This document shows, in pieces, positions 35,343-44,659 of a stretch of DNA of 64,000 bases (its first letter is position 1; every line of letters starts with the position of its first letter). Location of the stretch: contig VENG01000037.1 in the NCBI GenBank assembly GCA_009711705.1, positions 36,224 through 100,223 of the forward strand, in the 5' to 3' direction. Under the pieces are notes generated by a model. That model ran no database searches. It worked only from the letters and a program-made list of their open reading frames with translations, and was not told the DNA's origin. This stretch comes from Bacillota bacterium. GTDB taxonomy: Bacteria; Bacillota; Desulfotomaculia; Desulfotomaculales; VENG01. The translations under genes and the position numbers were made by a program.

Positions 35343-37413
35343 CTATACTCACCGTTCCCATTGCTTCAATTTCTATGCCGTGACTAATCTCGTTAAGAGA
35401 AAGCACCGGCAATTGCGGAAAATGCCTGAGTGTTAGGCGTTTAAAAGGCAGGCGTACCTGGGGAGAACATATTACCACCGGGTTTATCCCCTGTGCCGCT
35501 AACCTTTCTATAACTTCCTGAATCTTTTCCATTATTTGTCTGGCCAGTTTTGGTTCTAGGACCGGGTAATTGCCCATTTGAGTTTGCTGAATAGAATCTG
35601 CAATATTGTTTTCCAATTGCGGGTGCAGGGTTATAACCGCAAGTACATTATCAGCATTTGTATACTGGCGGCAAATAGTCCTGGCCATATGTTGGCGCAC
35701 GTGGTCAGTTAAAAAATCAATATCGCGGTTTAACCTTAAGCCATCTGCAGTGGCCTCGAGAATGACAACGAGATCCCTTATGGGCACGCGCTCCCTTAAC
35801 AGGTTGCGCAGCACCTTCTGGATATCTCCCAGGCTCAGGTTGTCCGCCATTAATTCGTCAACCAGGGCAGGGTTTGTTTCTTTTACTATGTCAACCAATT
35901 CTTTTACCTCTTGCCGGCCCAGCAGTTCATCCGCGTACTGTTTAATAAATTCGGTCAGGTGGGTCACCAGGACTGTGGAGCAGTCCACCAGTGTAAGGCC
36001 GCGAATTTCCAGGTCGTCCCGTTCGTCTTCAGTTATCCACCAAGCCGGAAGCCCGAATGTAGGTTCAGTGGTGGAAATGCCGTTTATTTCAGTTTCTTGC
36101 CCGGTGGGATCCATAGCCAGGAATTGTCCGGGCAACAACTCTCCGTATGTCATGTCATCTCCCCTCAATTTAAAAACATATTGATTAGGCCCCAGTTGGA
36201 GGTTATCACATATTCGTATAGGACGGACGTAAATGCCCATTTCGGAGGCACACTGCCTGCGTATCGAGGCTAAACGTTGTAACAGGTCACCGCCCTGGTT
36301 TTCATCAGTTAAGGGTATTAAATTATATCCTATTTCAATTTGCAAAGGGTCCACCTGGAAATAAGAGAATACTTCTTCAGGCTGCCTGTGTTGCTGAGAT
36401 TCCTCCAGGGCTTCAAATTCCAGCTCTTGTTTTTCCTCTTTTTGTTTGCTCTTGATTAAAGTATGACCCGCAAAGGCAAGGGTCCCCGCCAAAGTTATAA
36501 AGATGAAGTGGGGCATTTGTGGAAGCATCCCAATCAAAAGAATCACAGCTGCCACCGGAAAGAGTATCTTGGGAAAGTTTGTGAATTGAGTTGATACTTC
36601 TTGCCCAAAATTAGAACCGGAAGTAGCCCTGGTAACGAGTATTCCTGCCGCCGTTGATATCAAAAGGGCCGGTATTTGGCTAACCAACCCGTCTCCAACA
36701 GTTAAGAGCGTATATGTATGTATTGCTTCCATTACCGTCATACCATACTGTAAGGCGCCTATACTAATGCCACCCACTATGTTGATTAAAATGATAACAA
36801 TTCCGGCAATGGCATCTCCTTTAACGAATTTACTGGCACCGTCCATGGCCCCAAAAAAATCTGCCTCTTGCTGTAGAGTGCGGCGCCTTTCCCGTGCCTC
36901 AACTTCACTGATCAGACCGGCGTTAAACTCAGCATCAATGCTCATCTGTTTACCGGGCATGGCATCCAGTGTAAAGCGGGCCCCAACTTCGGCGACCCTG
37001 CCGGCCCCGCTGACAATTACCACAAATTGAATCACCGTAATAATGGTAAATACTATAATACCAACTATATAATTTCCACCCACCACAAAGTGGCCGAAGG
37101 CGTTAATTATTTTCCCTGCCTGTGCATCTCCTAGTATTAACCGGGTGGAAGATATGTTCAGGGCCAGCCGGTATAACGTAGTAATTAACAGTAAAGAAGG
37201 AAATATGGAAAACTGCAATGGCTCTGTGGTGAACATAGTAATAAGTATAACAACCAGGGCAATCGTGATGTTAACTGTTAGCAGCAGGTCCAGTACCATT
37301 GGTGATAACGGAACCACGATCATTAAAACTATCCCCAGCACCAGGCCCCCGATGAGCAGATCGATATTCTGTTTAGCCATGCTTAATATGCTATTCCCCT
37401 GGGGCGGAGACAT
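35332..37413 (-). CDS. flhA: Flagellar export gate protein FlhA
   Basis: Export-gate membrane protein. I place the start at ATG 37413, with GGAGG 9 nt upstream; an in-frame start 12 codons earlier has no ribosome site. 693 aa: about eight transmembrane helices in residues 15-310, with the FHIPEP-type cytoplasmic loop (GKQMSIDAEFNAGLI) between them, then a large cytoplasmic domain that docks chaperone-substrate complexes. 51 nt after flhB. Confidence 0.97.
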   Translation of the reverse strand: MSPPQGNSILSMAKQNIDLLIGGLVLGIVLMIVVPLSPMVLDLLLTVNITIALVVILITMFTTEPLQFSIFPSLLLITTLYRLALNISSTRLILGDAQAGKIINAFGHFVVGGNYIVGIIVFTIITVIQFVVIVSGAGRVAEVGARFTLDAMPGKQMSIDAEFNAGLISEVEARERRRTLQQEADFFGAMDGASKFVKGDAIAGIVIILINIVGGISIGALQYGMTVMEAIHTYTLLTVGDGLVSQIPALLISTAAGILVTRATSGSNFGQEVSTQFTNFPKILFPVAAVILLIGMLPQMPHFIFITLAGTLAFAGHTLIKSKQKEEKQELEFEALEESQQHRQPEEVFSYFQVDPLQIEIGYNLIPLTDENQGGDLLQRLASIRRQCASEMGIYVRPIRICDNLQLGPNQYVFKLRGDDMTYGELLPGQFLAMDPTGQETEINGISTTEPTFGLPAWWITEDERDDLEIRGLTLVDCSTVLVTHLTEFIKQYADELLGRQEVKELVDIVKETNPALVDELMADNLSLGDIQKVLRNLLRERVPIRDLVVILEATADGLRLNRDIDFLTDHVRQHMARTICRQYTNADNVLAVITLHPQLENNIADSIQQTQMGNYPVLEPKLARQIMEKIQEVIERLAAQGINPVVICSPQVRLPFKRLTLRHFPQLPVLSLNEISHGIEIEAMGTVSIDEN

Positions 37414-37464
37414 AATTGAAAACCTCCATTGGCATATCGCCGGGTACATTTACGTAGAGAGAGT

Positions 37465-38532
37465 TTAGTAATTTTTATCCAATTTATATACCGTTGCAAT
37501 AATCTCTGCCACCGCCTGGTATAGTTCGGCCGGAATCTCTTGGCCGGGTTCCGTTTGATGGTAAAGCGCGCGGGCCAATTCCGGCTGTCTGATCACCGGA
37601 ACTTCATGCTCAGCAGCAATCTCTTTTATTTTTTGGGCCAGGTATCCTGCCCCTTTGGCTGTAACCATCGGTGCCGGCATTTTTTCCTCCAGGTATTGTA
37701 GAGCGACAGCGAAGTGTTGAGGGTTTGTCACTACCACCGTGGCTTCTGGAACTTCCTCACGGATTTGGTTCATGGCAATTTCCCTTTGGCGGCGTTTGAG
37801 CCATGACTTAAGATGCGGATCACCCTCGGATTGTTTCATTTCGTCTTTGACTTCTTGCTTGGTCATTTTAAGGTTTTTAGTATGTTCGAATCTTTGAAAC
37901 ATCAGGTCAAACACAGATAATATAAAAAAGGCGATAGTGGCCGCGGTTGCGACAGCAAGCAAGATGTCCGTTAAAGTGGTAAAAATATCGGTAGGACTTC
38001 GGAAAAACATCAGTAAAAGATCCGGTATTTTTGATCTTATCACCAGGTATACTACGGTTGCGGTAATGACTACTTTCAAAACGCTCTTTAAAAGTTCCAC
38101 CAGGCTCTTTAAGCTGAAAATGCGCTTTAAGCCCTGAACAGGATTAATCTTTTCTGCCTTAGGTTTGATAACCTCCGGGGCAAATAGAAAACCCACTTGA
38201 ACTATGTTAGCCAAAATGGCCATGACGACAGCCACGATAAATACCGGTGTCGTGAGTATTGCCGTATCCAGACCAAAACTTTTTAGGGCCTGAATCATAT
38301 GTTCAGGAGATAATTGATAATCAAAAGCCGACCTGAAATAACTGGTGAGGTAGGCCTGAAACGTCTGTGCTGAACTTTTGAAGGAGACATAGGCCAGAAT
38401 AATCATGGCCACCAGTATGACGGCTGCGGCAAGATCCCGGCTTTTGGCCACCTGGCCTTTTTTACGGGCCTGCTGCAGCTTGCGTGGTGTTGGGTGTTCT
38501 GTCTTTTCCTGGGCCTGATTTTGGTCTGCCAT
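37465..38532 (-). CDS. flhB: Flagellar export switch protein FlhB
   Basis: 355 aa: four transmembrane helices in the first 210 residues and a cytoplasmic domain that normally self-cleaves at NPTH to switch export from rod/hook to filament proteins. Here the cleavage motif reads N-P-Q-H (37713-37724), so Thr is replaced by Gln. The Asn-Pro pair that forms the cleavage site is kept. The C-terminus is otherwise normal. Start overlaps the fliR stop by 1 nt. Confidence 0.96.
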   Translation of the reverse strand: MADQNQAQEKTEHPTPRKLQQARKKGQVAKSRDLAAAVILVAMIILAYVSFKSSAQTFQAYLTSYFRSAFDYQLSPEHMIQALKSFGLDTAILTTPVFIVAVVMAILANIVQVGFLFAPEVIKPKAEKINPVQGLKRIFSLKSLVELLKSVLKVVITATVVYLVIRSKIPDLLLMFFRSPTDIFTTLTDILLAVATAATIAFFILSVFDLMFQRFEHTKNLKMTKQEVKDEMKQSEGDPHLKSWLKRRQREIAMNQIREEVPEATVVVTNPQHFAVALQYLEEKMPAPMVTAKGAGYLAQKIKEIAAEHEVPVIRQPELARALYHQTEPGQEIPAELYQAVAEIIATVYKLDKNY

Positions 38533-39299
38533 CAGGTCAGTCCTTTCAGTAAAAGCAGTAAATCTTGTTCCATTAAATCAAATATACCGCTAAAAATAGA
38601 TCCCATTACCGGAACCAGTATGCTTAGAGTAAAGATACCCACCACTATTTTTAAAGGGAACCCAAGCATAAAAATGTTCATTTGTGGAGCAGTGCGTCCC
38701 ACCAACCCCAAAGAAACGTCGATGGCAAGTGTAACCGCCATAATAGGAGCTGCAATTTTTAGTGCCAGTACCATCATATCTGCAAAAGCCCTGATAAATA
38801 GTAGTCCAAGCTCTCTTGCGGCGGTAGCCTGAGTCACCGGTACGGCTTCAAAACTTTTAGCAAGAATGGCAATAAGGTCATGGTGCGTGTTAGTCGCTAA
38901 AAGAAATGCTATTCCTAACAGGAAAAAGAACCGCGATATAATTGTCACTTGAGCTCCTGTCATTGGGTCAAACATTTGGCTGGCAAAAAAACCTATTTTT
39001 ATGTCGATTAACTGTCCGCCAACAGATAATGCAGAGAATATTAAAGTACATATGAATCCCATGGCCAGGCCCACCATTACTTCCTTGGAAATGGCTAGGG
39101 CGAAATGGACTATACTTGAAAACTGAGTTTCCGGTGCGGGTACCAGTGGAACGAGAACAACCGTGATCCCCAGAGCAAGTCCCACCTTGGCCTTAGTGGG
39201 AAAGTTCTTTAAAGAGAAAAAGGGGGCGGCAACCAAAAAGGCGGAAATTCTAACTAAAATAAGCAAAAACAGTATTAATAAGTCAAAGCTGGGGATCAT
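38532..39299 (-). CDS. fliR: Flagellar export protein FliR
   Basis: 255-aa integral membrane protein of the export gate core (FliP5-FliQ4-FliR1). Several hydrophobic segments fill the protein. The family landmark RISAFLVAAPFFSLKNFPTK near residue 17 and the FFASQMFDPMTG segment near 100 are present. Last member of the fliOPQR block, directly before flhB. Confidence 0.96.
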   Translation of the reverse strand: MIPSFDLLILFLLILVRISAFLVAAPFFSLKNFPTKAKVGLALGITVVLVPLVPAPETQFSSIVHFALAISKEVMVGLAMGFICTLIFSALSVGGQLIDIKIGFFASQMFDPMTGAQVTIISRFFFLLGIAFLLATNTHHDLIAILAKSFEAVPVTQATAARELGLLFIRAFADMMVLALKIAAPIMAVTLAIDVSLGLVGRTAPQMNIFMLGFPLKIVVGIFTLSILVPVMGSIFSGIFDLMEQDLLLLLKGLT

Positions 39300-39310
39300 T
39301 TAATTACACC

Positions 39311-39580
39311 TCAACCCAGCACGTCGGGAAGCCTGCTGAAAATTTTGGTTGCAAATTCAGTTATAACCCTGATTAGCCACGGGGCCGTAACTGCCAGGCT
39401 GACCAGAACAGCGATTATTTTTGGAACAAAGGCCAGTGATTGCTCCTGCACCTGGGTGGTAGCCTGTAGCAAGCCGACGGTCAATCCCACCAGCAGGGCT
39501 ACAGCCAGAGTAGGCAACGCCAGAATTATTACTGTAAACAGAGCTTCACGTATAATATCAATAATAAAGGTATCAGTCAT
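39311..39580 (-). CDS. fliQ: Flagellar export protein FliQ
   Basis: 89-aa export-gate protein with two transmembrane helices separated by the conserved QATTQVQEQSLAFVPK loop (about 43-58). The start at ATG 39580 has AGGTGG 8 nt upstream; a GTG four codons earlier lies inside that site. The resulting length equals the normal family length. Confidence 0.96.
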   Translation of the reverse strand: MTDTFIIDIIREALFTVIILALPTLAVALLVGLTVGLLQATTQVQEQSLAFVPKIIAVLVSLAVTAPWLIRVITEFATKIFSRLPDVLG

Positions 39581-39599
39581 ATACTCGTCCACCTACCGG

Positions 39600-40355
39600 T
39601 TAGCCAAAACTTTCCACTAGAGATTTTATTATCAGGTGCCACCCGTCCACCATCACAAATAGAAGTATTTTAAACGGTAGAGAAATTATCACCGGCGGAA
39701 GCATAAACATACCCATGGACATCAATGTGCTGGCCACTACCATGTCTATAACCAGAAACGGAACATAAATCAAAAATCCCATCTGAAATGCCGTTTTTAA
39801 TTCACTGATTACAAAGGACGGCATAAGCACTGACAGTGGTATATCTTCTTCGTACTCCGGGTTGGGTGTATCAGAAATGTCTACAAACAGCTGTAAATCT
39901 TTTTCCCTGGTTTGGTTGAACATAAATTCCCTCACCGGAGCCGTGGCCCGTTCCCATGCCTCTTCCTGTGCTAACTCATTGGCCAGGTATGGTTGTATAG
40001 CCTGTTCATTGACCTGTTCGTAAACCGGAGACATGATAAAAAAAGTGAGAAATAAAGCCAGTCCGATCAGTACTTGATTGGGCGGAGTCTGGTTGATTCC
40101 CAGCGCAGAACGCAAAAGAGAAAGTACAATAATAATCCGGGTGAAGCTTGTCATCATCAAAATAAAAGCAGGAACCAGTGAGAGCAGCGAAAGGAGCACC
40201 AGCAGTTTTACACTGTCCACCACCTGCTGCGGCTCGTCCGTAGGCTGAATTTGTAGGTCTATGCCCGGTAAAGGTTGGGCATGTGCCGGCTGTACAGCCA
40301 TAAAAATGGTTATCGCAGTTAAGATAACAAAGAAAAGTACCCGGTTATTTTTCAT
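39600..40355 (-). CDS. fliP: Flagellar export protein FliP
   Basis: 251 aa with a cleavable signal peptide (MKNNRVLFFVIL... PAHA), typical of FliP, and four transmembrane helices. Landmarks are TSFTRIIIVLSLLRSALGINQTPPN and the FMLPPVIISLPFKILLFV segment near the C-terminus. Start at ATG 40355 with AGGGG upstream; it overlaps the fliO stop by 11 nt. Confidence 0.96.
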   Translation of the reverse strand: MKNNRVLFFVILTAITIFMAVQPAHAQPLPGIDLQIQPTDEPQQVVDSVKLLVLLSLLSLVPAFILMMTSFTRIIIVLSLLRSALGINQTPPNQVLIGLALFLTFFIMSPVYEQVNEQAIQPYLANELAQEEAWERATAPVREFMFNQTREKDLQLFVDISDTPNPEYEEDIPLSVLMPSFVISELKTAFQMGFLIYVPFLVIDMVVASTLMSMGMFMLPPVIISLPFKILLFVMVDGWHLIIKSLVESFG

Positions 40356-40704
40356 GGTTGTCATTCCCCTGCTGCTTCCATTTATTGATAAAGGGAGAGA
40401 ACATATTAATGGGCATCCCGGAATATTCACTGGTGAGTTCCGCTGGGATCTCCTTCATTTCCTTCACCAAAACGGTAGAACCGTCCTGGTGAGCAAGCAA
40501 GAAATAGTTTTCCCCCACCTGAACCAGGCTTAAAGAAACTTTAGGTCCCAGGGACACTTGTTCCACAACTCTCATATGACGACATTTCTGCCCCCCCACT
40601 GTACGGCGCCCGAGCCCGTATTTAATAGCCAGGTACGAAAGGGCTGCAACCAGGGGTAACGAGATGGCCAGACGTACTGCAGCCTTCAAAATTTCCTCAT
40701 CCAT
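40345..40704 (-). CDS. fliO: Flagellar assembly protein FliO
   Basis: 119-aa single-pass membrane protein that helps assemble the FliP ring. One hydrophobic segment (about residues 7-25) is followed by a small cytoplasmic SH3-like domain (MRVVEQVSLGPKVSLSLVQVG). Its ATG overlaps the fliN stop by 8 nt, so I prefer this start to the GTG/ATG further upstream inside fliN. Confidence 0.88.
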   Translation of the reverse strand: MDEEILKAAVRLAISLPLVAALSYLAIKYGLGRRTVGGQKCRHMRVVEQVSLGPKVSLSLVQVGENYFLLAHQDGSTVLVKEMKEIPAELTSEYSGMPINMFSPFINKWKQQGNDNHEK

Positions 40705-41077
40705 TTTCGTTGTCTCCGTTTGCATTGGGTGCAGAAATTGAATGTATGCGTAAGCCCAGATTGTTACCCAGGATTACCACTTCGCCGTGTCCGAAACTTT
40801 GTTGGTTAAGGTATAGGTCCACAGATTCTCCCGCCGGCCTGTCCAGTGTGAGCACAGAGCCTTCTTCCAAATTTAGGAGGTCGCGCACTCTGATGATGGT
40901 CGAACCCAACTCTGCTCTGATCGTAACCGGCACTCCATCCAGATAGTTTATGCCGATTTTCATCCGGCTGGCGTTGGGATCAGCAGGTTCCAGTTGGGGA
41001 AATTTGACCTTGTTTACAACCAGTTCTCTATCATCCATACCTTTAAAAAACTCTTTAATTTCCTGTTCATTCATCAT
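40697..41077 (-). CDS. fliN: Flagellar motor switch protein FliN (SpoA domain)
   Basis: 126 aa with one SpoA domain (about 55-118: VPVTIRAELGSTIIRVRDLL and the LNQQSFGHGEVVILGNNLGLRI segment). The start at ATG 41077 follows AGGAGG by 6 nt. The operon also encodes FliY, whose C-terminus is a second FliN domain, so this organism has both a free FliN-like protein and the fused FliY. It may join the C-ring or act in FliH-FliI docking at the export gate. Confidence 0.9.
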   Translation of the reverse strand: MMNEQEIKEFFKGMDDRELVVNKVKFPQLEPADPNASRMKIGINYLDGVPVTIRAELGSTIIRVRDLLNLEEGSVLTLDRPAGESVDLYLNQQSFGHGEVVILGNNLGLRIHSISAPNANGDNENG

Positions 41078-41101
41078 CAAATGCCTCCTCAAATCCTATT
41101 A

Positions 41102-41590
41102 TTATTGAATGATAAATTCTGTAAAGAAGAGGCGCGAGATCTTTCCTTTGGTTAAGCGCGTGTTTATAGCATGTATAATTTCATTTTTTAATGGTGCTAC
41201 TTTATCCAGCGGTTGTATTTGTTGCACCGTTTTGCTGCGCAAAGTAGTTATGACCACATCTGTGATTTCGTGTTCTTTCTCACCCAGTTCCTCTGTCATG
41301 GTCTCATTTTCAGGGTATTCCAGTACTACATCGCATTTTAAATAGCGGTTGCCCCCGGGGTTAGCCAGGTTTACGATAATCGTTCCCAGCTCAAGGGTGG
41401 AAGTTGGTACTTCTTCCTTCTTTTCTTCTTTTTTCTCCGCCTTCTCTCCCCCCGGAATACCTATTACATTAAAATAACCGATAACCAGCCCGCCTCCAAG
41501 TATGAAGACAAGGAGGCCGGCCAGTACTAGTTGCAGCAAACCAGGCTGTTTCTTAACCTTTTCTAAATTATCAGCATTATCTTTAGCCAT
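41102..41590 (-). CDS. fliL: Flagellar basal-body associated protein FliL
   Basis: 162 aa. One transmembrane helix (about 18-40), then a lysine/glutamate-rich linker, then the periplasmic-type FliL domain ending with the conserved RLTKGKISRLFFTEFIIQ. FliL surrounds stators and supports torque. Positioned between the hook genes and fliN, the usual place in Bacilli and Clostridia. Confidence 0.95.
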   Translation of the reverse strand: MAKDNADNLEKVKKQPGLLQLVLAGLLVFILGGGLVIGYFNVIGIPGGEKAEKKEEKKEEVPTSTLELGTIIVNLANPGGNRYLKCDVVLEYPENETMTEELGEKEHEITDVVITTLRSKTVQQIQPLDKVAPLKNEIIHAINTRLTKGKISRLFFTEFIIQ

Positions 41591-41619
41591 TATTATTCAC
41601 CTGCATTTATATAGAGCGA

Positions 41620-43791
41620 TTATCGTTTAAGGTTAATCAGTTCTTCCAGCATGCTGTCGGATACCGTAATCATCCTGGACCCGGCCTGGTAACCGCGCTG
41701 GGTAGTAATCATGTCGGTAAACTGTTCAGTTAAGTCTACGTTGGACATTTCGATGTAGCCGGATTGGACGGTGCCGTAACCGGGAGTGCCGGGCTTACCT
41801 GGCTCTGACGCCCCACCACTGCTTGGACTTTGTTTGTATAAGTTTTGAGCTGTTTTTTCTAATCCGTTTTGGTTATCAAAATTAAACAGTGTAATTCTAG
41901 CTCTATCCCCGCCATTGTCCCACAAGATGTCATTTCCGTTACTATCTATCCCGGTTACTGTCCCGTCCGGAAGGATATTTATATTGCCAAGAGATGCGCC
42001 AGCAGGCAGATCGAGCATTAATTCTTGGTTGAAAACCTGTCTGGAAGATGTAAAGTTGCCCGTGGTCTGTATCCCTAACAAAGTAGCAGCATTTCCGCCT
42101 ATGGACATGGTGGCTTCGGCTGATTTATCCACGGTGGCAAGCTTTATCTTACCGTCCTCCTCACTGGCCATAACACCGGTTTCATCGGATAACTCATTAA
42201 CCTTTTCGATAATAGTGGCTAATGTGTCTCCCGAGAATGATGCTGAATCTGTTCCTTGAGAAGCTATTTTACCCCCGAATGTGCCGGTTTTTGTGGCACC
42301 GGAGGAGTTTGTAACTTCTACAGTCAGGGTATGTCCCTCTTTGTATTCCAATGGCCGGAAATATATTGTTTCATCACCACTATTATCGGTATCATAATCC
42401 ATTACTATATCTCCACCGGTTTGACTATCAATATAATTCTTTAGTTCATCAATTGTAGAAGTTGCAGTTGTGTCGATTGTTATTGTATGTTCTTTACTTT
42501 CACCCTGAGCGCTGGTATAAGTAAAAACAATTTCGTCGCCGTCAGTCAATCCCAAATCAGTATCTATTTGATTTGAGCCGTCGATATTAAATGTGCCCGC
42601 CTCAACAGAAAGGCTGGCTGGAACTATGCTGATGCTTTTTTTCTGGCCGTCTTCCCCGTCAGCTGTAGTCCCCTGTATAACCAGCTGGTCACGTGGCTGT
42701 ATGGTAAAGTTGAAAGCATCTCCTTTTTCTATGGTGGAAGTATCCAGGTCAAAGCTTTTGCCCGGTGCCAGTTCGACCGTCCCATTTCCGTTTTCAAGTT
42801 TTAGCCACGTTGTACCACTGTCTACACTAGTGTAAACTACTCCGTTTGTTTGTTTAATTACCTGGACATCAAAAGAGTCTCCTTCTTCCAGGCCGGTAAA
42901 ACTATTTGTTGCGGCTGAGGCATTGAGTGTGCCGAAGTTGCTAGCATATCTTAAATTCTGTACTTCGGTGGTTACAGAACCGTTTGAATCGTCACCGTCA
43001 TTGTCCAAAATATCAAACTGAATGTGAGCTCCGATGTCATCAGTAATTGGTTTCCCGCCGGTCTCTCCCCATCCAGAGAGTGTTACAGTATCACCGTTTA
43101 AATCGATCGTTATATCATTTCCAGTGGCATCAATATCGCTCCATGTCGTTCCCCCGTCTTTACTTACCTGAACTGTACCGTCATTATTGACACATAAATG
43201 AACATTATAGCTTGCGCCATCGTTATTAACATCAGTTAAAGGGCCTAAACCCGCACCACCGGGGTTAGGACTAATAATATCAGTATCAAGTTGAGCTGTG
43301 AGGTTAATAAACATAGGTATAGACTTTGGCTCAACGTTACTATGGTTTTCCGTAATCATTCCTTCAGTGGACTGTGTTTTTGCTGTCTCCCATGTTTGTC
43401 CCGCTACTGTATATCCATTTGAGTTTACCAATGACCCGTCGGAAGCAATGTTAAATACTCCTACCCGGGTATAAAATTCTTGATCTGCTTCGTCTTTAAC
43501 TTTGAAAAAACCGTTCCCGCTGATAGCCAGATCAAGTGTTCTTCCGGTGGGTTGCAGCGAACCTTGGTCCATGTTACTGCTAATTCCGGCCAGTCCGATG
43601 CCTAAACCGGCCTGGGCTGGGTTTGTTGATGTGCCACCGCTCTTAATGGTTTGGTAAAGAGTATCTTGAAAATTGGCACGACCTGTCTTGTAACCAGGTG
43701 TGTTGACGTTGGCAATGTTGTTGCCAATCACGTCCATTCGGATTTGGTGGTTCTTCATTCCCGAAACACCGGAATAAAGAGATCGGATCAT
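41620..43791 (-). CDS. flgE: Flagellar hook protein FlgE, long form
   Basis: 723 aa, nearly three times the length of the hook-type gene next to it. The N-terminus (RMDVIGNNIANVNTPGYKT) and C-terminus (GYIEMSNVDLTEQFTDMITT) are typical hook/rod ends. The extra residues form a variable, Asp/Gly/Thr-rich surface-exposed region between about 150 and 610, with beta-strand patterns. It lies immediately after the shorter paralogue; which of the two is the main hook subunit is not settled by sequence. Confidence 0.9.
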   Translation of the reverse strand: MIRSLYSGVSGMKNHQIRMDVIGNNIANVNTPGYKTGRANFQDTLYQTIKSGGTSTNPAQAGLGIGLAGISSNMDQGSLQPTGRTLDLAISGNGFFKVKDEADQEFYTRVGVFNIASDGSLVNSNGYTVAGQTWETAKTQSTEGMITENHSNVEPKSIPMFINLTAQLDTDIISPNPGGAGLGPLTDVNNDGASYNVHLCVNNDGTVQVSKDGGTTWSDIDATGNDITIDLNGDTVTLSGWGETGGKPITDDIGAHIQFDILDNDGDDSNGSVTTEVQNLRYASNFGTLNASAATNSFTGLEEGDSFDVQVIKQTNGVVYTSVDSGTTWLKLENGNGTVELAPGKSFDLDTSTIEKGDAFNFTIQPRDQLVIQGTTADGEDGQKKSISIVPASLSVEAGTFNIDGSNQIDTDLGLTDGDEIVFTYTSAQGESKEHTITIDTTATSTIDELKNYIDSQTGGDIVMDYDTDNSGDETIYFRPLEYKEGHTLTVEVTNSSGATKTGTFGGKIASQGTDSASFSGDTLATIIEKVNELSDETGVMASEEDGKIKLATVDKSAEATMSIGGNAATLLGIQTTGNFTSSRQVFNQELMLDLPAGASLGNINILPDGTVTGIDSNGNDILWDNGGDRARITLFNFDNQNGLEKTAQNLYKQSPSSGGASEPGKPGTPGYGTVQSGYIEMSNVDLTEQFTDMITTQRGYQAGSRMITVSDSMLEELINLKR

Positions 43792-43820
43792 TGTTTATCC
43801 CTCCAAACTTGATTTTTTAA

Positions 43821-44633
43821 CTAGCGTTTAAGTTCAATAATCTCACGTAACACGTCATCTGCCGTGGAAAAAACCTTGGTGTTGGCCTGGTAGCCACGGT
43901 GAGTGGTAATAAGGTTAGTTAATTCCTTAGCCAGATTAATATTGGCCATTTCTATATAACCGGAATTTATGGTACCAAAGCGGTCGGAATCGTCTTCGGT
44001 TGTGAATCTCTCACCCGTTGTGTTGTTCTCTAAAAAAAGGTTGTTGCCAGCCTTAGTTAAGCCTGATGCGTTCTGAAAGTCGAACAGTGCCACTTGGCCC
44101 ATTTCTTCGGGATCTGAAGTTATATTTCCGTCGTCATCTCGCTCGAACTGGAAAATGGTCCCATTTTCGTCGATCTGAATATCATCCTGATATTCAGTAT
44201 CGATTTCAATCCCATCTTCGTTGTCTACTCCAACTACTCTCATGCCCATGGAATTTACCAGAAAACCTTCACTGTCCAACGAAAAGGTTCCATCCCTGGT
44301 GTATTTTACTTGCCCATCGCCGGATTCATCATCCCCTACGACACCAAAGAAGCCCCGGCCGGAGATGGCCAAATCAAATGTTCTGCCGGTGGGCTCCAGG
44401 TCTCCCTGGGAAAAGTCATTGGAGATTCCGGAGACTCCGATACCCGTTCCAACCTGGAATGAGCCTTTTTCCTCTCCGGAAGCATCAACAGCCATGTATA
44501 GGGCATCCTTAAAACTGGCCCGTCCGGCCTTAAAGCCGGTGGTGTTAACATTGGCAATATTGTTACTAACCACATCCATTCGGGTTTGGTGATTAACCAT
44601 ACCCGATATGCCTGAGTACATAGAACGAATCAT
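43821..44633 (-). CDS. flgE: Flagellar hook protein FlgE, short form (FlgE/FlgG-like)
   Basis: 270 aa, close to the length of the Bacillus hook protein, and directly after flgD, where flgE is expected. N-terminal RMDVVSNNIANVNTTGFK and C-terminal GYIEMANINLAKELTNLITT are standard. The middle is acidic (DDESGDGQ, EDGIEIDTEYQDD). Start ATG 44633 follows AAGGGGGGT. Related to the adjacent long form; the pair may be a tandem duplication followed by divergence. Confidence 0.88.
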   Translation of the reverse strand: MIRSMYSGISGMVNHQTRMDVVSNNIANVNTTGFKAGRASFKDALYMAVDASGEEKGSFQVGTGIGVSGISNDFSQGDLEPTGRTFDLAISGRGFFGVVGDDESGDGQVKYTRDGTFSLDSEGFLVNSMGMRVVGVDNEDGIEIDTEYQDDIQIDENGTIFQFERDDDGNITSDPEEMGQVALFDFQNASGLTKAGNNLFLENNTTGERFTTEDDSDRFGTINSGYIEMANINLAKELTNLITTHRGYQANTKVFSTADDVLREIIELKR

Positions 44634-44659
44634 GCCTTTACCCCCCTTCAACCTGAGTG

